A DNA stretch of 64,000 nucleotides from Nocardioides anomalus. Its GTDB lineage: Bacteria > Actinomycetota > Actinomycetes > Propionibacteriales > Nocardioidaceae. The stretch spans positions 1,798,001-1,862,000 of the forward strand of contig NZ_CP049257.1 in assembly GCF_011046535.1 (NCBI RefSeq). The letters run 5' to 3'. Below are positions 33,723 through 41,381 of this stretch, piece after piece; the stretch's first letter is position 1, and each line of letters opens with the position of its first letter. Both the position numbers and the translations under genes were made by a program. The notes beneath the pieces are model-generated. The model did not search any database. It saw only the letters and a program-made list of their open reading frames with translations, and was not told the DNA's origin.

Positions 33723-34899
33723 GGACGTCCTGGCGGAGACGGTGCGCACCGAGCGGCTGCGCATCGTCGCGGCGCTGATCCGCACCACCCGCGACTGGGA
33801 CCTGGCGGAGGACTCGGTGGCCGACGCGGCCGAGCGCGCCCTGCGCACCTGGCCGCGCGACGGCGTACCCCGCAACCCCGCGGCCTGGCTCACCACCACC
33901 GCCCACCGGCGGGCACTCGACGTCCTGCGGCGGGCGGGGGTGGAGCGGGCCAAGCTCGCCCAGCTGCCGGCCCCCGAGTCGCCGCCCGACCCACCCGAGG
34001 AGCGACCGGTGATCGAGGACGACCCGCTGCGCCTGGTCTTCACCTGCTGCCACCCGGCGCTGGCGCTCGAGGCCCGGGTGGCGCTGACGCTCAAGGTCGT
34101 CGCGGGCCTGAGCACGGCCGACGTGGGCCGGATGTTCCTCGTCTCCGAGGCGACGATGAGCCAACGACTGCTGCGGGCCAAGCGGCGCATCGCCCACACC
34201 GGCATCCCCTACCGCGTGCCGGACGAGGGCGACCTGCCCGAGCGGCTCGACGGTGTGCTCGCTGTGGTCTACCTGGTCTTCACCCAGGGCTACGCCGGCG
34301 CCGCGTCGCCCGAGCTCGCCGACGAGGCCGTCCGGCTCGGCCGGCTGCTCGTGGACCTGCTCCCCGACGAGGAGGAGGCGCGCGGGCTGCTCGCGCTGAT
34401 GCTCGCCCAGCACGCCCGCCGCCACGCCCGCGTCGTCGACGGCGAGCTGGTCACGCTGGAGGACCAGGACCGCAGTCGCTGGGACCTGTCGGCGATCGGC
34501 GAGGCCGAGGCGCTCGCGCCGCCGCCGCGGGGCCCGTACGCCGTCCAGGCCCACCTCGCGCTGGTCCACGACCGGGCCGCACGTGCCGCGGACACGGACT
34601 GGTCGCGAGCGGTGGCGCTCTACGACCTGCTGCCCCCGACGCCGGTGGTCACCCTCAACCGGGCGGTCGCGGTGGGCATGGCGTTGGGTCCGGAGGCCGG
34701 GCTGAGCGCCCTGGAGGCGGTGGCCGACGAGCCGGCACTGCGGGAGAGCCACCTGCTGCCGGCCGTGCGGGCCGACCTGCTGCAGCGCCTCGGGCGCGTG
34801 GCCGAGGCCCGCGACGAGCTCGAGCGGGCCGCCGCGCTCGCCCCCACGGCGGCCGAGCGGCGCCAGCTCCTGGCGCGTACCCAGTTCGGGGTGACCTGA
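33709..34899 (+). CDS. ECF sigma factor with C-terminal extension (ECF42-like), second copy
   Basis: About 396 residues. The start is uncertain: a TTG at 33709 gives the family-typical N-terminus (SKVEDVLAETVRTERLRIV) and overlaps the YCII gene by 14 nt; a GTG at 33741 is the alternative. Region 2 (LAEDSVADAAERALRTWP), region 4 (LKVVAGLSTADVGRMFLVSEATMSQRLLRAKR) and the roughly 200-residue extension with LPERLDGVLAVVYLVFTQGY match the copy at 17509. Probably autoregulated through TGTCGG-N17-CGTC. Two such modules 16 kb apart may cross-talk. Confidence 0.9.
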   Translation: MSKVEDVLAETVRTERLRIVAALIRTTRDWDLAEDSVADAAERALRTWPRDGVPRNPAAWLTTTAHRRALDVLRRAGVERAKLAQLPAPESPPDPPEERPVIEDDPLRLVFTCCHPALALEARVALTLKVVAGLSTADVGRMFLVSEATMSQRLLRAKRRIAHTGIPYRVPDEGDLPERLDGVLAVVYLVFTQGYAGAASPELADEAVRLGRLLVDLLPDEEEARGLLALMLAQHARRHARVVDGELVTLEDQDRSRWDLSAIGEAEALAPPPRGPYAVQAHLALVHDRAARAADTDWSRAVALYDLLPPTPVVTLNRAVAVGMALGPEAGLSALEAVADEPALRESHLLPAVRADLLQRLGRVAEARDELERAAALAPTAAERRQLLARTQFGVT

Positions 34900-34932
34900 C
34901 CAGACCAGCGTTTTGGCCGACCAGCCCCCGGA

Positions 34933-34974
34933 TAGCGTGCTGAGTGGGCGCGCTCCGTGCGCGCCCAGGGGGGA
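34933..34974 (+). promoter_or_regulatory. Promoter and 5'-UTR hairpin of the DUF4397-sortase operon
   Basis: TAGCGT at 34933-34938 is followed by a short leader. The leader contains an 8-bp hairpin (GGGCGCGC, 5-nt loop, GCGCGCCC at 34946-34966) directly before the ribosome site AGGGGGGA. Unlike most promoters here, this one has a leader of about 40 nt. Confidence 0.45.
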
Positions 34975-34983
34975 TCCACCGTC

Positions 34984-35775
34984 ATGCCTACACGCATCAT
35001 CCGTGCCGTCTCGGCCGCCGCCGCGCTCACCGTGGCCGGCGCCGTCGCCACCGTCAGCTTCGCCAGCGACGCCCAGGAGGCGGCGCCCCGGGCCCAGACC
35101 CCGGCCAAGGCCGCCGTGGGCCAGGTCGCGCTCATCCAGGCCGTCCCACAGGTCCAGCTCACCGTCACCGTGGACGGCCAGCCGGTCCGCAAGGACGTCG
35201 CCGAGGGGACCGTCGTCGGTCCGCTCGAGCTGGCCGTGGGCAGCCACCAGGTGAGCTTCACCGACGGCAAGCAGACCATCGACTCCACCGTCGACGTGAG
35301 CGCCGGCCAGGCCAGCGACGTCGTCGTGCACCGCCCGGCCGAGGTCGGCGGGCAGCCGGTCGTCAGCGTCTACCCGACGCCGAGCGACCCGATCGACCCC
35401 GGCAAGGCCCGCGTGCTGCTCGCGCACACCGCGACCACCGCGCCGGCCGACGTGGTCGTCGACGGCCAGACCGTCTTCACCAACATCGCCAACGGCGAGT
35501 TCGCGCAGGCCGACGTGGCCGCGGGTGCCCACGTGGTCTCGCTGCTGCCCGCCGGCATCAAGGCCGACCCGATCCTGGGCCCGCTCGACGTGGACCTCGA
35601 GCCGGGCACCATCACGGCCGTCTACGCCGTGGGCAACCCCAAGGACGGCTCGATGAACGTCATCACCCGCACGACGGGCGGCACCGCGTCAGCGTCCCAG
35701 GCGCCGAGCCAGATCGACACCGGCTCCGCGGGGCTGGTCGACCGGGTGCGCGTGTGGACCTTCTCCGGACGGTGA
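34984..35775 (+). CDS. Secreted DUF4397 domain protein
   Basis: 263 residues from the ATG at 34984 behind AGGGGGGA. An N-terminal signal peptide (MPTRIIRAVSAAAALTVAGA, cleavage near SFASD) is followed by beta-rich DUF4397 sequence: VALIQAVPQVQLTVTVDGQPV, then a second repeat VLLAHTATTAPADVVVDGQTV. There is no LPxTG-like sorting signal at the C-terminus, which is notable because a sortase gene follows and overlaps it. It is probably an extracellular Ig-like protein of unknown role. Confidence 0.82.
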   Translation: MPTRIIRAVSAAAALTVAGAVATVSFASDAQEAAPRAQTPAKAAVGQVALIQAVPQVQLTVTVDGQPVRKDVAEGTVVGPLELAVGSHQVSFTDGKQTIDSTVDVSAGQASDVVVHRPAEVGGQPVVSVYPTPSDPIDPGKARVLLAHTATTAPADVVVDGQTVFTNIANGEFAQADVAAGAHVVSLLPAGIKADPILGPLDVDLEPGTITAVYAVGNPKDGSMNVITRTTGGTASASQAPSQIDTGSAGLVDRVRVWTFSGR

Positions 35776-36398
35776 GCGCCGCCGCCCTCACGGTCGCCGT
35801 GGCGGCCGGGTCGGGGTGCGCCGTCGGCGACCCCCAGCCGGCCGCGACGTCCACCCCGACCCTGGCCGCCACCGCGCCGCCGCCGCACTCCGCGCCCGCG
35901 GCGGCGGTGGCCCAGCGCGTCGGCGGCGTCGTCCCCGAGGCGCCGGAGGGCATCCAGCTCCCCGACGGGCGCAGGGTGGGCATCCGCCCGGTAGGCACCA
36001 CCGACAACGGGCTGCTCGACGTACCCTCCGACATCGACGTGGCCGGCTGGTGGAGCGGGGGCTCTCGCCTGGGCGATCCGTTCGGCAGCACGCTCGTCGC
36101 CGCTCACGTCGACTCGCGGACCCAGGGCCTGGGGCCGTTCGCGGACCTGCTCTCGGTCCACCGCGGCGACCGGGTCTACGTCTGGTCCGCCGGCCTCAAG
36201 CAGGCCTTCCGCATCGTCTCGCTGCGGCTGCGGCCGCAGGGCACCATCGGCCCGCGCTCGTCGCTGCACTCCCCGGACGGGCGGCGACGGCTGACCCTCG
36301 TGACCTGCGCGGGGCCCTACGACGCCGCGCGGGGGGGCTACCAGAACCTCGCCGTGGTGACCGCCGTGCCCCTGGCCAAGGCGGTGCGGCGCCCGTGA
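35754..36398 (+). CDS. Class F sortase, lipoprotein- or membrane-anchored
   Basis: About 214 residues from the GTG at 35754, which supplies an Arg-containing n-region and a lipobox-like AAGSGC. A GTG at 35772, overlapping the DUF4397 stop as GTGA, is the alternative. The sortase core has IDVAGWWSGGSRLGDPFGST, the catalytic His in LVAAHVDSR near 117 and Cys in LTLVTCAGPYD near 184, followed by the Arg in AARGGYQNL. It fits the short class F sortases of actinobacteria, extracytoplasmic transpeptidases that attach sorting-signal proteins to the wall. No obvious LPxTG substrate is encoded nearby. Confidence 0.85.
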   Translation: MDLLRTVSAAALTVAVAAGSGCAVGDPQPAATSTPTLAATAPPPHSAPAAAVAQRVGGVVPEAPEGIQLPDGRRVGIRPVGTTDNGLLDVPSDIDVAGWWSGGSRLGDPFGSTLVAAHVDSRTQGLGPFADLLSVHRGDRVYVWSAGLKQAFRIVSLRLRPQGTIGPRSSLHSPDGRRRLTLVTCAGPYDAARGGYQNLAVVTAVPLAKAVRRP

Positions 36399-37096
36399 GC
36401 CGCGGTCTGCGGTCCCTGGCCGCCGTGGCCGTCGTGGTCGGCGTCATCGCGCTGGCCTTCGCCTGGTTCAACCGCGACGACGTCCCCGACCCCGCGCCCC
36501 CGACCGAGTCGCGGCCCAAGGTCGAGCGTGACGTCCAGCCCTTCCCCGCGGACATGCCGGCCGAGGGGATGTACGTCGCCAGCGACGTCGCCGCCGACGG
36601 CAGCGTCGAGGTCAGCACCTGGATCCGGGCCGCGCAGCCGGTCGAGCAGCTCTCCATGACCACGACCGACCCGGACCTGCTCCCGGGCTCGGTGGAGTCC
36701 CTCGACCTGGTCGTCCGGTCCATGGACGGCAAGATGCTGGCCCACCGCGACACCGTGGGCACCAACCCGCAGACCATCCGGCTGCGCCAGGCCGCGACCG
36801 AGCTCTACTTCAGCTACACCGTCGACGGCGCGATGGACAGCGCGTCGCCCACGGTGCCCGGCCGCACCCTGGCGCGGGTGCTGGCCATGGACGTGGACTA
36901 CGACGGCTCCGGCGGCACCGTCCGGCGCCTGGTCAGCGGCCCCGGGACCGTCCTCAACGTCGCCTGCCTCGACCCGAGCCAGGACTTCGACGCCGTGCCC
37001 CTGCCGTGCGGTCAGCCGACGGGCGACGGCGACTGGGTCGTCGACCTCACCGGTGCCCAGCGCCAGGACCGGCTGCTGGCCTCGCTCGAGGGCTGA
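36395..37096 (+). CDS. Membrane-anchored extracytoplasmic hypothetical protein
   Basis: 233 residues. A single N-terminal membrane anchor (LRSLAAVAVVVGVIALAFAWF) leads to an extracellular part with a Pro-rich linker and a beta-rich domain without motifs I recognise. It has two Cys near the C-terminus (LNVACLDPS and PLPCGQP) that could form a disulfide. The GTG overlaps the sortase stop (GTGA), so it belongs to the DUF4397-sortase operon. It is likely an envelope partner of that set; no function is proposed. Confidence 0.7.
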   Translation: MSRGLRSLAAVAVVVGVIALAFAWFNRDDVPDPAPPTESRPKVERDVQPFPADMPAEGMYVASDVAADGSVEVSTWIRAAQPVEQLSMTTTDPDLLPGSVESLDLVVRSMDGKMLAHRDTVGTNPQTIRLRQAATELYFSYTVDGAMDSASPTVPGRTLARVLAMDVDYDGSGGTVRRLVSGPGTVLNVACLDPSQDFDAVPLPCGQPTGDGDWVVDLTGAQRQDRLLASLEG

Positions 37097-37097
37097 G

Positions 37098-37559
37098 TCA
37101 CTCCCCGCCCGAGGAGGACGAGATCTGGTCGCCCCACGCGGCGCGGGCGCCGGAGTCGCCGACCCGGTAGACCTGCACGGACGCGGCCACGCCGGCCACG
37201 ACAGCGAGCACGCCGACGGTCCGGACCAGCGCGGTGCCGCCGCGCGGCCAGCGGTCCAGCGCGACCAGGGCCAGCGACAGCACCAGGAGCGGGATCGCGA
37301 ACCAGATGAGCTGGTCGCCGAGCTCCGCGTGCCGGCCGGGGTCGCCGACGTGCTTCTCGAGCTGCTCGCCGCTGGACGTGGCCACCGGGATCAGCACGGT
37401 GGCCAGAGCGGCGCTGGCCACGACGAGCGGGCCGTACGGGCGCCGCCACGCCGGCCGGACGGCGATGGCCAGGGTCCCCAGGCAGGCCAGGGGCAGCAGC
37501 ACGACGACGGCGTGCACGACGAGCGGGTGGACGGGCAGGCCGTTGACGGTGTCGAACAC
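37098..37559 (-). CDS. DUF2231 membrane protein
   Basis: 153 residues with four membrane segments. It starts MFDTVNGLPVHPLVVHAVVVLLPLA, containing the conserved HPxxVH of DUF2231, and later has GDQLIWFAIPLLVLSLALV. Paired His residues in helices 1-2 and the ELGD motif hint at heme or redox function in the family, but this is unproven. It is leaderless: TAGGTT lies 7 nt before the GTG at 37559. Upstream is a 17-bp direct-repeat box identical in pattern to one in front of the flavin electron-transfer operon, so the adjacent two-component system probably controls both. Confidence 0.82.
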   Translation of the reverse strand: MFDTVNGLPVHPLVVHAVVVLLPLACLGTLAIAVRPAWRRPYGPLVVASAALATVLIPVATSSGEQLEKHVGDPGRHAELGDQLIWFAIPLLVLSLALVALDRWPRGGTALVRTVGVLAVVAGVAASVQVYRVGDSGARAAWGDQISSSSGGE

Positions 37560-37566
37560 GACCCGG

Positions 37567-37572
37567 AACCTA
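37567..37572 (-). promoter_or_regulatory. -10 element of the DUF2231 gene, leaderless layout
   Basis: TAGGTT on the minus strand, 7 nt before the GTG at 37559 and 11 nt downstream of the direct-repeat box. Confidence 0.5.
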
Positions 37573-37583
37573 GGTCGGCGAAG

Positions 37584-37600
37584 ATGAAGGGGACGTGAAG
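37584..37600 (-). promoter_or_regulatory. Response-regulator box upstream of the DUF2231 gene
   Basis: On the minus strand CTTCACGTCCCCTTCAT is two CTTCA repeats 11 nt apart, the helical spacing expected for an OmpR-type dimer. It matches the box at 39585-39601 at 14 of 17 positions by the pattern CTTCACGnnnYCTTCAT. Confidence 0.6.
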
Positions 37601-37635
37601 CCGCTGGTCACGGCGTGCCCCCGGCCGGTCCGTGG

Positions 37636-38886
37636 CTAGTCCAGGGGCAGGTACGCCGTCGCGGTCATCTCCGGGCCGTGGGTGCAGGCGAGCCCGGTCG
37701 GGACGCCGTACGACACGTGGTGGCCGGCGTGGCACAGGCGCAGCTCGCCCCCGGCGTCGTGGACCAGGCGGGCGACGAGGGCCAGGCCCAGGCCGGCCCC
37801 GGGTCGCGAGCGGGCCTCGGGCGCGCGGGTGAACCGCTCGGTGGCCGTGGCCAGCAGCTCCGCCGGCATCCCCGGCCCGGCGTCACTGACCGTGACCACC
37901 TCGTAGCCACCGCGGCGCTCGGTCGTCTCCCGCACGGGCGGGGCGCCGTGCCGCTCGGCGTTGGTGACCAGGTTGGTGCGGACCCGGTCGAGCAGCACCT
38001 CGCGCGAGGGCCGGGCGGTGCTGAGCTCCAGGAGCTGCTCGGCCAGCGCGGCCAGGCGGTCGACGTCGACCTCGAGCTCCTCGAGCACCTCCTCGTGGTC
38101 GGCCACCGAGCGGGGCCGGCGCCGGGCCAGCTGGATCCGGGAGCGGAGCAGGGTCAGCGGCGTGCGCAGCTCGTGGCTGGCGTCCTGCACGAAGCGGCGC
38201 TCGCGGGCCAGCGACTCGTCGAGGGCGTCCAGCATCTCGTTGAGGGTGTGGCCGAGCCGGGTGACCTCGTCGTCGGCCCCGTCCGGCACGTCGAGCCGGA
38301 CGTCCACCGCGCCGGCCGCGATCTCGTCCGCGCGGCGCCGGTAGCGCTCGACCGGGGCCAGGGCGAAGCGCGCGACGCCGTACCCCACCGCCGAGGCGAC
38401 GACCAGCGCGGTGCCACCGGCCAGGACCAGCTGGAGGAGCAGCTCGCGCAGGGCCTCGTCGCGGCGGTCCCGGTGCGCGCCGACGAGGAGGACCTGGTCG
38501 CCGGGCAGGTCGGAGACCCGGATGCGGTAGGGCTCGTCCGAGGCCGGCAGCAGGCTCCCGGAGTCGTAGGTGCCCGGGACCAGCTCGGCGGGGGACAGCA
38601 GCGGCCGCTCGGTGGCCGGGCCGCCGGAGTCGAGGGCGGCGCCCCCACTGCTCAGGACCTGCCACGTCGTCCCGGTCGCCTCGGCCTCGTCGCGGTCGCG
38701 CACGGTGCCGTCCGCGCCGACCCGTGAGGAGATGACCTCGGTGGCGCGGGTGAGGTCGGTGTCCAGACCGCGGTCCAGGGCGTACTCCACCCGCCAGTAG
38801 ACGAAGGCGCCGGCCCCCGTCAGCAGCACCAGCATGGCCAGGGAGAACCCGGCGACCAGCCGGACCCGGAGCGGGAGCCGGCTCAC
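37636..38886 (-). CDS. Two-component sensor histidine kinase
   Basis: 416 residues from the GTG overlapping the regulator stop (GTGA). Two membrane helices (about 9-30 and 155-180) bracket an extracytoplasmic sensor region, followed by HAMP (LAPVERYRRRADEIAAG), the H-box RRFVQDASHELRTPLTLL (His near 238) and ATPase motifs LVTNAERHG, DAGPGMP and GAGLGLALV. Only about eight residues separate the dimerisation helix end (LLELSTA) from the N-box helix, so the first strands of the usual ATPase fold appear to be missing. The C-terminal part has a Cys/His-rich stretch (LCHAGHHVSY...LACTH). The signal is unknown; the adjacent redox genes suggest envelope redox state. Confidence 0.9.
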   Translation of the reverse strand: MSRLPLRVRLVAGFSLAMLVLLTGAGAFVYWRVEYALDRGLDTDLTRATEVISSRVGADGTVRDRDEAEATGTTWQVLSSGGAALDSGGPATERPLLSPAELVPGTYDSGSLLPASDEPYRIRVSDLPGDQVLLVGAHRDRRDEALRELLLQLVLAGGTALVVASAVGYGVARFALAPVERYRRRADEIAAGAVDVRLDVPDGADDEVTRLGHTLNEMLDALDESLARERRFVQDASHELRTPLTLLRSRIQLARRRPRSVADHEEVLEELEVDVDRLAALAEQLLELSTARPSREVLLDRVRTNLVTNAERHGAPPVRETTERRGGYEVVTVSDAGPGMPAELLATATERFTRAPEARSRPGAGLGLALVARLVHDAGGELRLCHAGHHVSYGVPTGLACTHGPEMTATAYLPLD

Positions 38887-39557
38887 CGCTCGAGCCGGTA
38901 GCCGGCGCCCCGCACGGTGGTGATGCTGGCGGTGCCGAAGGGCCGGTCCACCTTGCGCCGGATGGCCGCGACGTGGACGTCGATGACGTTGCTGCTGAGG
39001 TCGGTCTCGCCGTCCCAGACCTCGTCGAGGATCGCGTAGCGCGACACCACCCGCCCGGCGTTGCTCGCCAGCAGCCACAGGATGTCGAACTCCCGCGTGG
39101 ACAGCTCGACCTCGACCTCGCCCCGGTGCACCCGCCGGGCGCCCGCGTCGACGGTGAGGTCGCCGACACTGACGTGGTCCTGGTCGGCGTACGCCGTGCG
39201 GCGGTGCAGCGCGCGGAGCCGGGCCAGCAGCTCGTCGAGGTCGAACGGCTTGGGCAGGTAGTCGTCTGCGCCCGCGTCGAGCCCCTCGATCCGGTCGCGC
39301 ACCTCGCCGCGGGCGGTGAGCACCAGCACCGGCGTGGTCACGCCCAGCCGGCGCAGCCGCCGGCAGACCTCGACCCCGTCCAGGCCCGGGAGCATCCAGT
39401 CGAGCACGAGCACGTCGTAGGGGATCCCGTCGGGCAGCGCGCGGCGGTACGCCGAGAGCCCGTCGTGCACGGTCTCCACGTCCCAGCCGGCCTCGGCCAG
39501 CGTCCGCGTCAGGACGTCGGCCAGCCGCAGGTCGTCCTCGGCCAGCAGCACCCGCAC
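38883..39557 (-). CDS. OmpR/PhoB family response regulator
   Basis: 224 residues from the GTG at 39557, preceded by GTGGAGCC; the longer in-frame start would add an atypical basic tail. The receiver has acidic AEDD at 6-9, phospho-acceptor Asp53 in VLDWMLPG, and KPFD near 104. The C-terminal winged helix (STREFDILWLLASNAGRVVSRYAI, ending VRGAGYRLER) is of OmpR type. It is coupled to the kinase gene. Two matching direct-repeat boxes, one upstream of the DUF2231 gene and one upstream of the flavin electron-transfer operon, are its most likely targets. Confidence 0.94.
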   Translation of the reverse strand: MRVLLAEDDLRLADVLTRTLAEAGWDVETVHDGLSAYRRALPDGIPYDVLVLDWMLPGLDGVEVCRRLRRLGVTTPVLVLTARGEVRDRIEGLDAGADDYLPKPFDLDELLARLRALHRRTAYADQDHVSVGDLTVDAGARRVHRGEVEVELSTREFDILWLLASNAGRVVSRYAILDEVWDGETDLSSNVIDVHVAAIRRKVDRPFGTASITTVRGAGYRLER

Positions 39558-39584
39558 GGCTCCACGATGCACCCCGCGCGGTCG

Positions 39585-39601
39585 CTTCACGGAGTCTTCA
39601 T
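39585..39601 (+). promoter_or_regulatory. Response-regulator box upstream of the flavin electron-transfer operon
   Basis: CTTCACGGAGTCTTCAT, two CTTCA repeats 11 nt apart, in the 120-nt gap between the divergent regulator gene and the operon at 39678. It shares the pattern CTTCACGnnnYCTTCAT with the site at 37584-37600. It could serve the operon, autoregulation or both. Confidence 0.6.
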
Positions 39602-39677
39602 GCAGCGCGCCGTCCTCACAGGTGACGCACAGGCGGGGCCGGGTCGGTCATCAGATGAGCCCCGGAGACTCCCGGAC

Positions 39678-40010
39678 ATGACCGAGACACCGCACCCCGA
39701 GCCGACGCCACCGACCGGTCCCGCCGGTCCGACGCCCTGGAGCCGGCTCCGGGCGACCCTCGCCGGCGCCGCGGTGGCGGCCCTGGTCGCCGTGGGCCTG
39801 GGCGGCTTCGCCGTGGGCCGGGCCACCGCCGACGACGCGGGCACCCAGCAGCCGGGCTTCCAGCAGCAGGGCCCGCCCGGTGGCCTGAACGGTGGCCTGA
39901 ACGGTGGCCTGCCCGGCGGCCAGACCGGGAGCCAGAACGGTCAGGCTCCGGGCGGTCAGCTCCCCGGCGCGCCCGCGCAGGGTGGCGGCACCTCCGGGTC
40001 GCCGACGTGA
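39678..40010 (+). CDS. Small membrane-anchored protein with Gly/Gln-rich tail
   Basis: 110 residues from the ATG at 39678 behind GGAG. A proline-rich cytoplasmic N-terminus precedes one membrane helix (LAGAAVAALVAVGLGGFAVG), followed by an extracellular low-complexity tail of Gly, Gln, Pro and Asn with GGLNGG-type repeats. No domain is recognisable. Its stop overlaps the ferric-reductase-like gene (GTGA), so it is the first gene of the flavin electron-transfer operon. A 12-bp DNA repeat encodes part of the tail and may vary in copy number. Function unknown. Confidence 0.7.
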   Translation: MTETPHPEPTPPTGPAGPTPWSRLRATLAGAAVAALVAVGLGGFAVGRATADDAGTQQPGFQQQGPPGGLNGGLNGGLPGGQTGSQNGQAPGGQLPGAPAQGGGTSGSPT

Positions 40011-41377
40011 CCACCGTCCCCACGGTCGCGCGGGTCCCGGTCGCGCGCCCGCGCCCGAGCCGGGCCGCCGCTGACCAGGGAGCCCGCCTGGCCGCCGGCG
40101 CCACGCTGTGGCTGTCCCTGCTGCTCGTGACCTACTGGTGGGTCGCCGACGGCGGGCTCGGCGCGCCGCTGGCCGGTGGCGCCCTGGTCCTGTCCGTGGG
40201 TCGGCTCACCGGCCTGGTGGCCAGCGTGCTGCTGCTGGCCCAGGTCGTGCTCATGGCTCGGGTGCCGGTGCTCGAGCGCGCCTTCGGCCAGGACCGGTTG
40301 GCGCGGGTGCACCGGGTGGTGGGCTTCGTCGGCTTCGACCTGATGGTGACCCACGTGCTCACCACCTCGGTCGGGTACGCCGGCGGCGACCTCCTCGCCA
40401 GCCCCGGCCGGCTCTGGCGGCTGGTCCTCGACGACCCCGGGATGCTGCTCGCCGCTGCCGGCACCCTCGCGCTGGTCATGGTCGTGGTGACCAGCGTCCG
40501 CGCGGCGCGTCGGCGACTGCGCTACGAGTCGTGGCACCTGCTGCACCTCTACGCCTACCTCGGCGTCGGCCTCGCCCTGCCGCACCAGCTGTGGACCGGT
40601 CAGCAGTTCGTCGGGTCCGCGGCGCGCACGCTGTTCTGGTGGACGGCGTGGGCGCTGGCCGCGGTGGCGGTGCTGGTCTGGCGCGTCGGCGTCCCGGCGT
40701 ACCGCACCCTGCGCCACGACCTGCGCGTCACCGCAGTCGTCCCCGAGGCGCCCGGAGTGGTGTCGGTGCACGTGGCCGGTCGCGACCTGCACCGGATGCC
40801 GGTGGAGGCCGGCCAGTTCCTCACCTGGCGCTTCCTGGCCGGTCCCGGCTGGAGCCGCGCGCACCCGTACTCCCTGTCCGCCGCGCCGGACGGGCGCCGC
40901 CTGCGACTCACGGTCAAGGACCTCGGTGACGGCAGCCGCGAGGTGGCGCGGCTGCGTCCCGGCACCCGCGTGCTCGTCGAGGGCCCGCACGGCCGGCTCA
41001 GCGCGCGGGTCCGCACCCGGCGCCACGTCGCGCTCGTCGGCGCCGGCGTCGGGATCACCCCGCTGCGCGCGCTGGCCGAGGGCCTGGACTACGGGCCGGG
41101 GGAGGCCGTCCTCGTCCACCGCTACGCCGAGCGCCCGCTCTTCGCCGAGGAGCTCGCCGCTCTGAGCCTCGAGCGCGGCCTGCGCGTGGTCGACCTGCCC
41201 GGCTCCCGGACCGCGCCCGGCAACGACCCGCGCCACCTGCTGCACCACGTGCCCGACCTCGCCCACCGCGACGTCTACGTCTGCGGCCCCGAGGAGTGGG
41301 CCACCGAGATCGGCCGCGCGGCCCTGGCCGCCGGTCTCCCGCCCGAGCACCTGCACGTCGAGACCTTCCGGTGGTGA
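40007..41377 (+). CDS. Ferric-reductase-like transmembrane flavoprotein (FAD/NAD(P)H oxidoreductase)
   Basis: 456 residues. The N-terminal half has about six membrane helices with paired His residues expected to hold hemes (RVHRVVGFVGFDLMVTHVL and WHLLHLYAYLGVGLALPHQ). The C-terminal half is a ferredoxin-NADP reductase-like module: FAD motif HPYSLSAAP near 288, NAD(P) motifs VGAGVGITPLRAL near 343 and VYVCGPEEW near 423. Such proteins pass electrons from cytosolic NAD(P)H across the membrane. Together with the downstream FMN-binding protein and ApbE it forms an extracytosolic flavin electron-transfer system. The terminal acceptor is unknown. Confidence 0.9.
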   Translation: MTTVPTVARVPVARPRPSRAAADQGARLAAGATLWLSLLLVTYWWVADGGLGAPLAGGALVLSVGRLTGLVASVLLLAQVVLMARVPVLERAFGQDRLARVHRVVGFVGFDLMVTHVLTTSVGYAGGDLLASPGRLWRLVLDDPGMLLAAAGTLALVMVVVTSVRAARRRLRYESWHLLHLYAYLGVGLALPHQLWTGQQFVGSAARTLFWWTAWALAAVAVLVWRVGVPAYRTLRHDLRVTAVVPEAPGVVSVHVAGRDLHRMPVEAGQFLTWRFLAGPGWSRAHPYSLSAAPDGRRLRLTVKDLGDGSREVARLRPGTRVLVEGPHGRLSARVRTRRHVALVGAGVGITPLRALAEGLDYGPGEAVLVHRYAERPLFAEELAALSLERGLRVVDLPGSRTAPGNDPRHLLHHVPDLAHRDVYVCGPEEWATEIGRAALAAGLPPEHLHVETFRW

Positions 41378-41381
41378 CCGC

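Noticed and set aside
39870..39925. 12-bp tandem DNA repeat in the small membrane protein gene
   Set aside because: About three imperfect units encoding GGLNGG-type low complexity; too short to call a VNTR or CRISPR.
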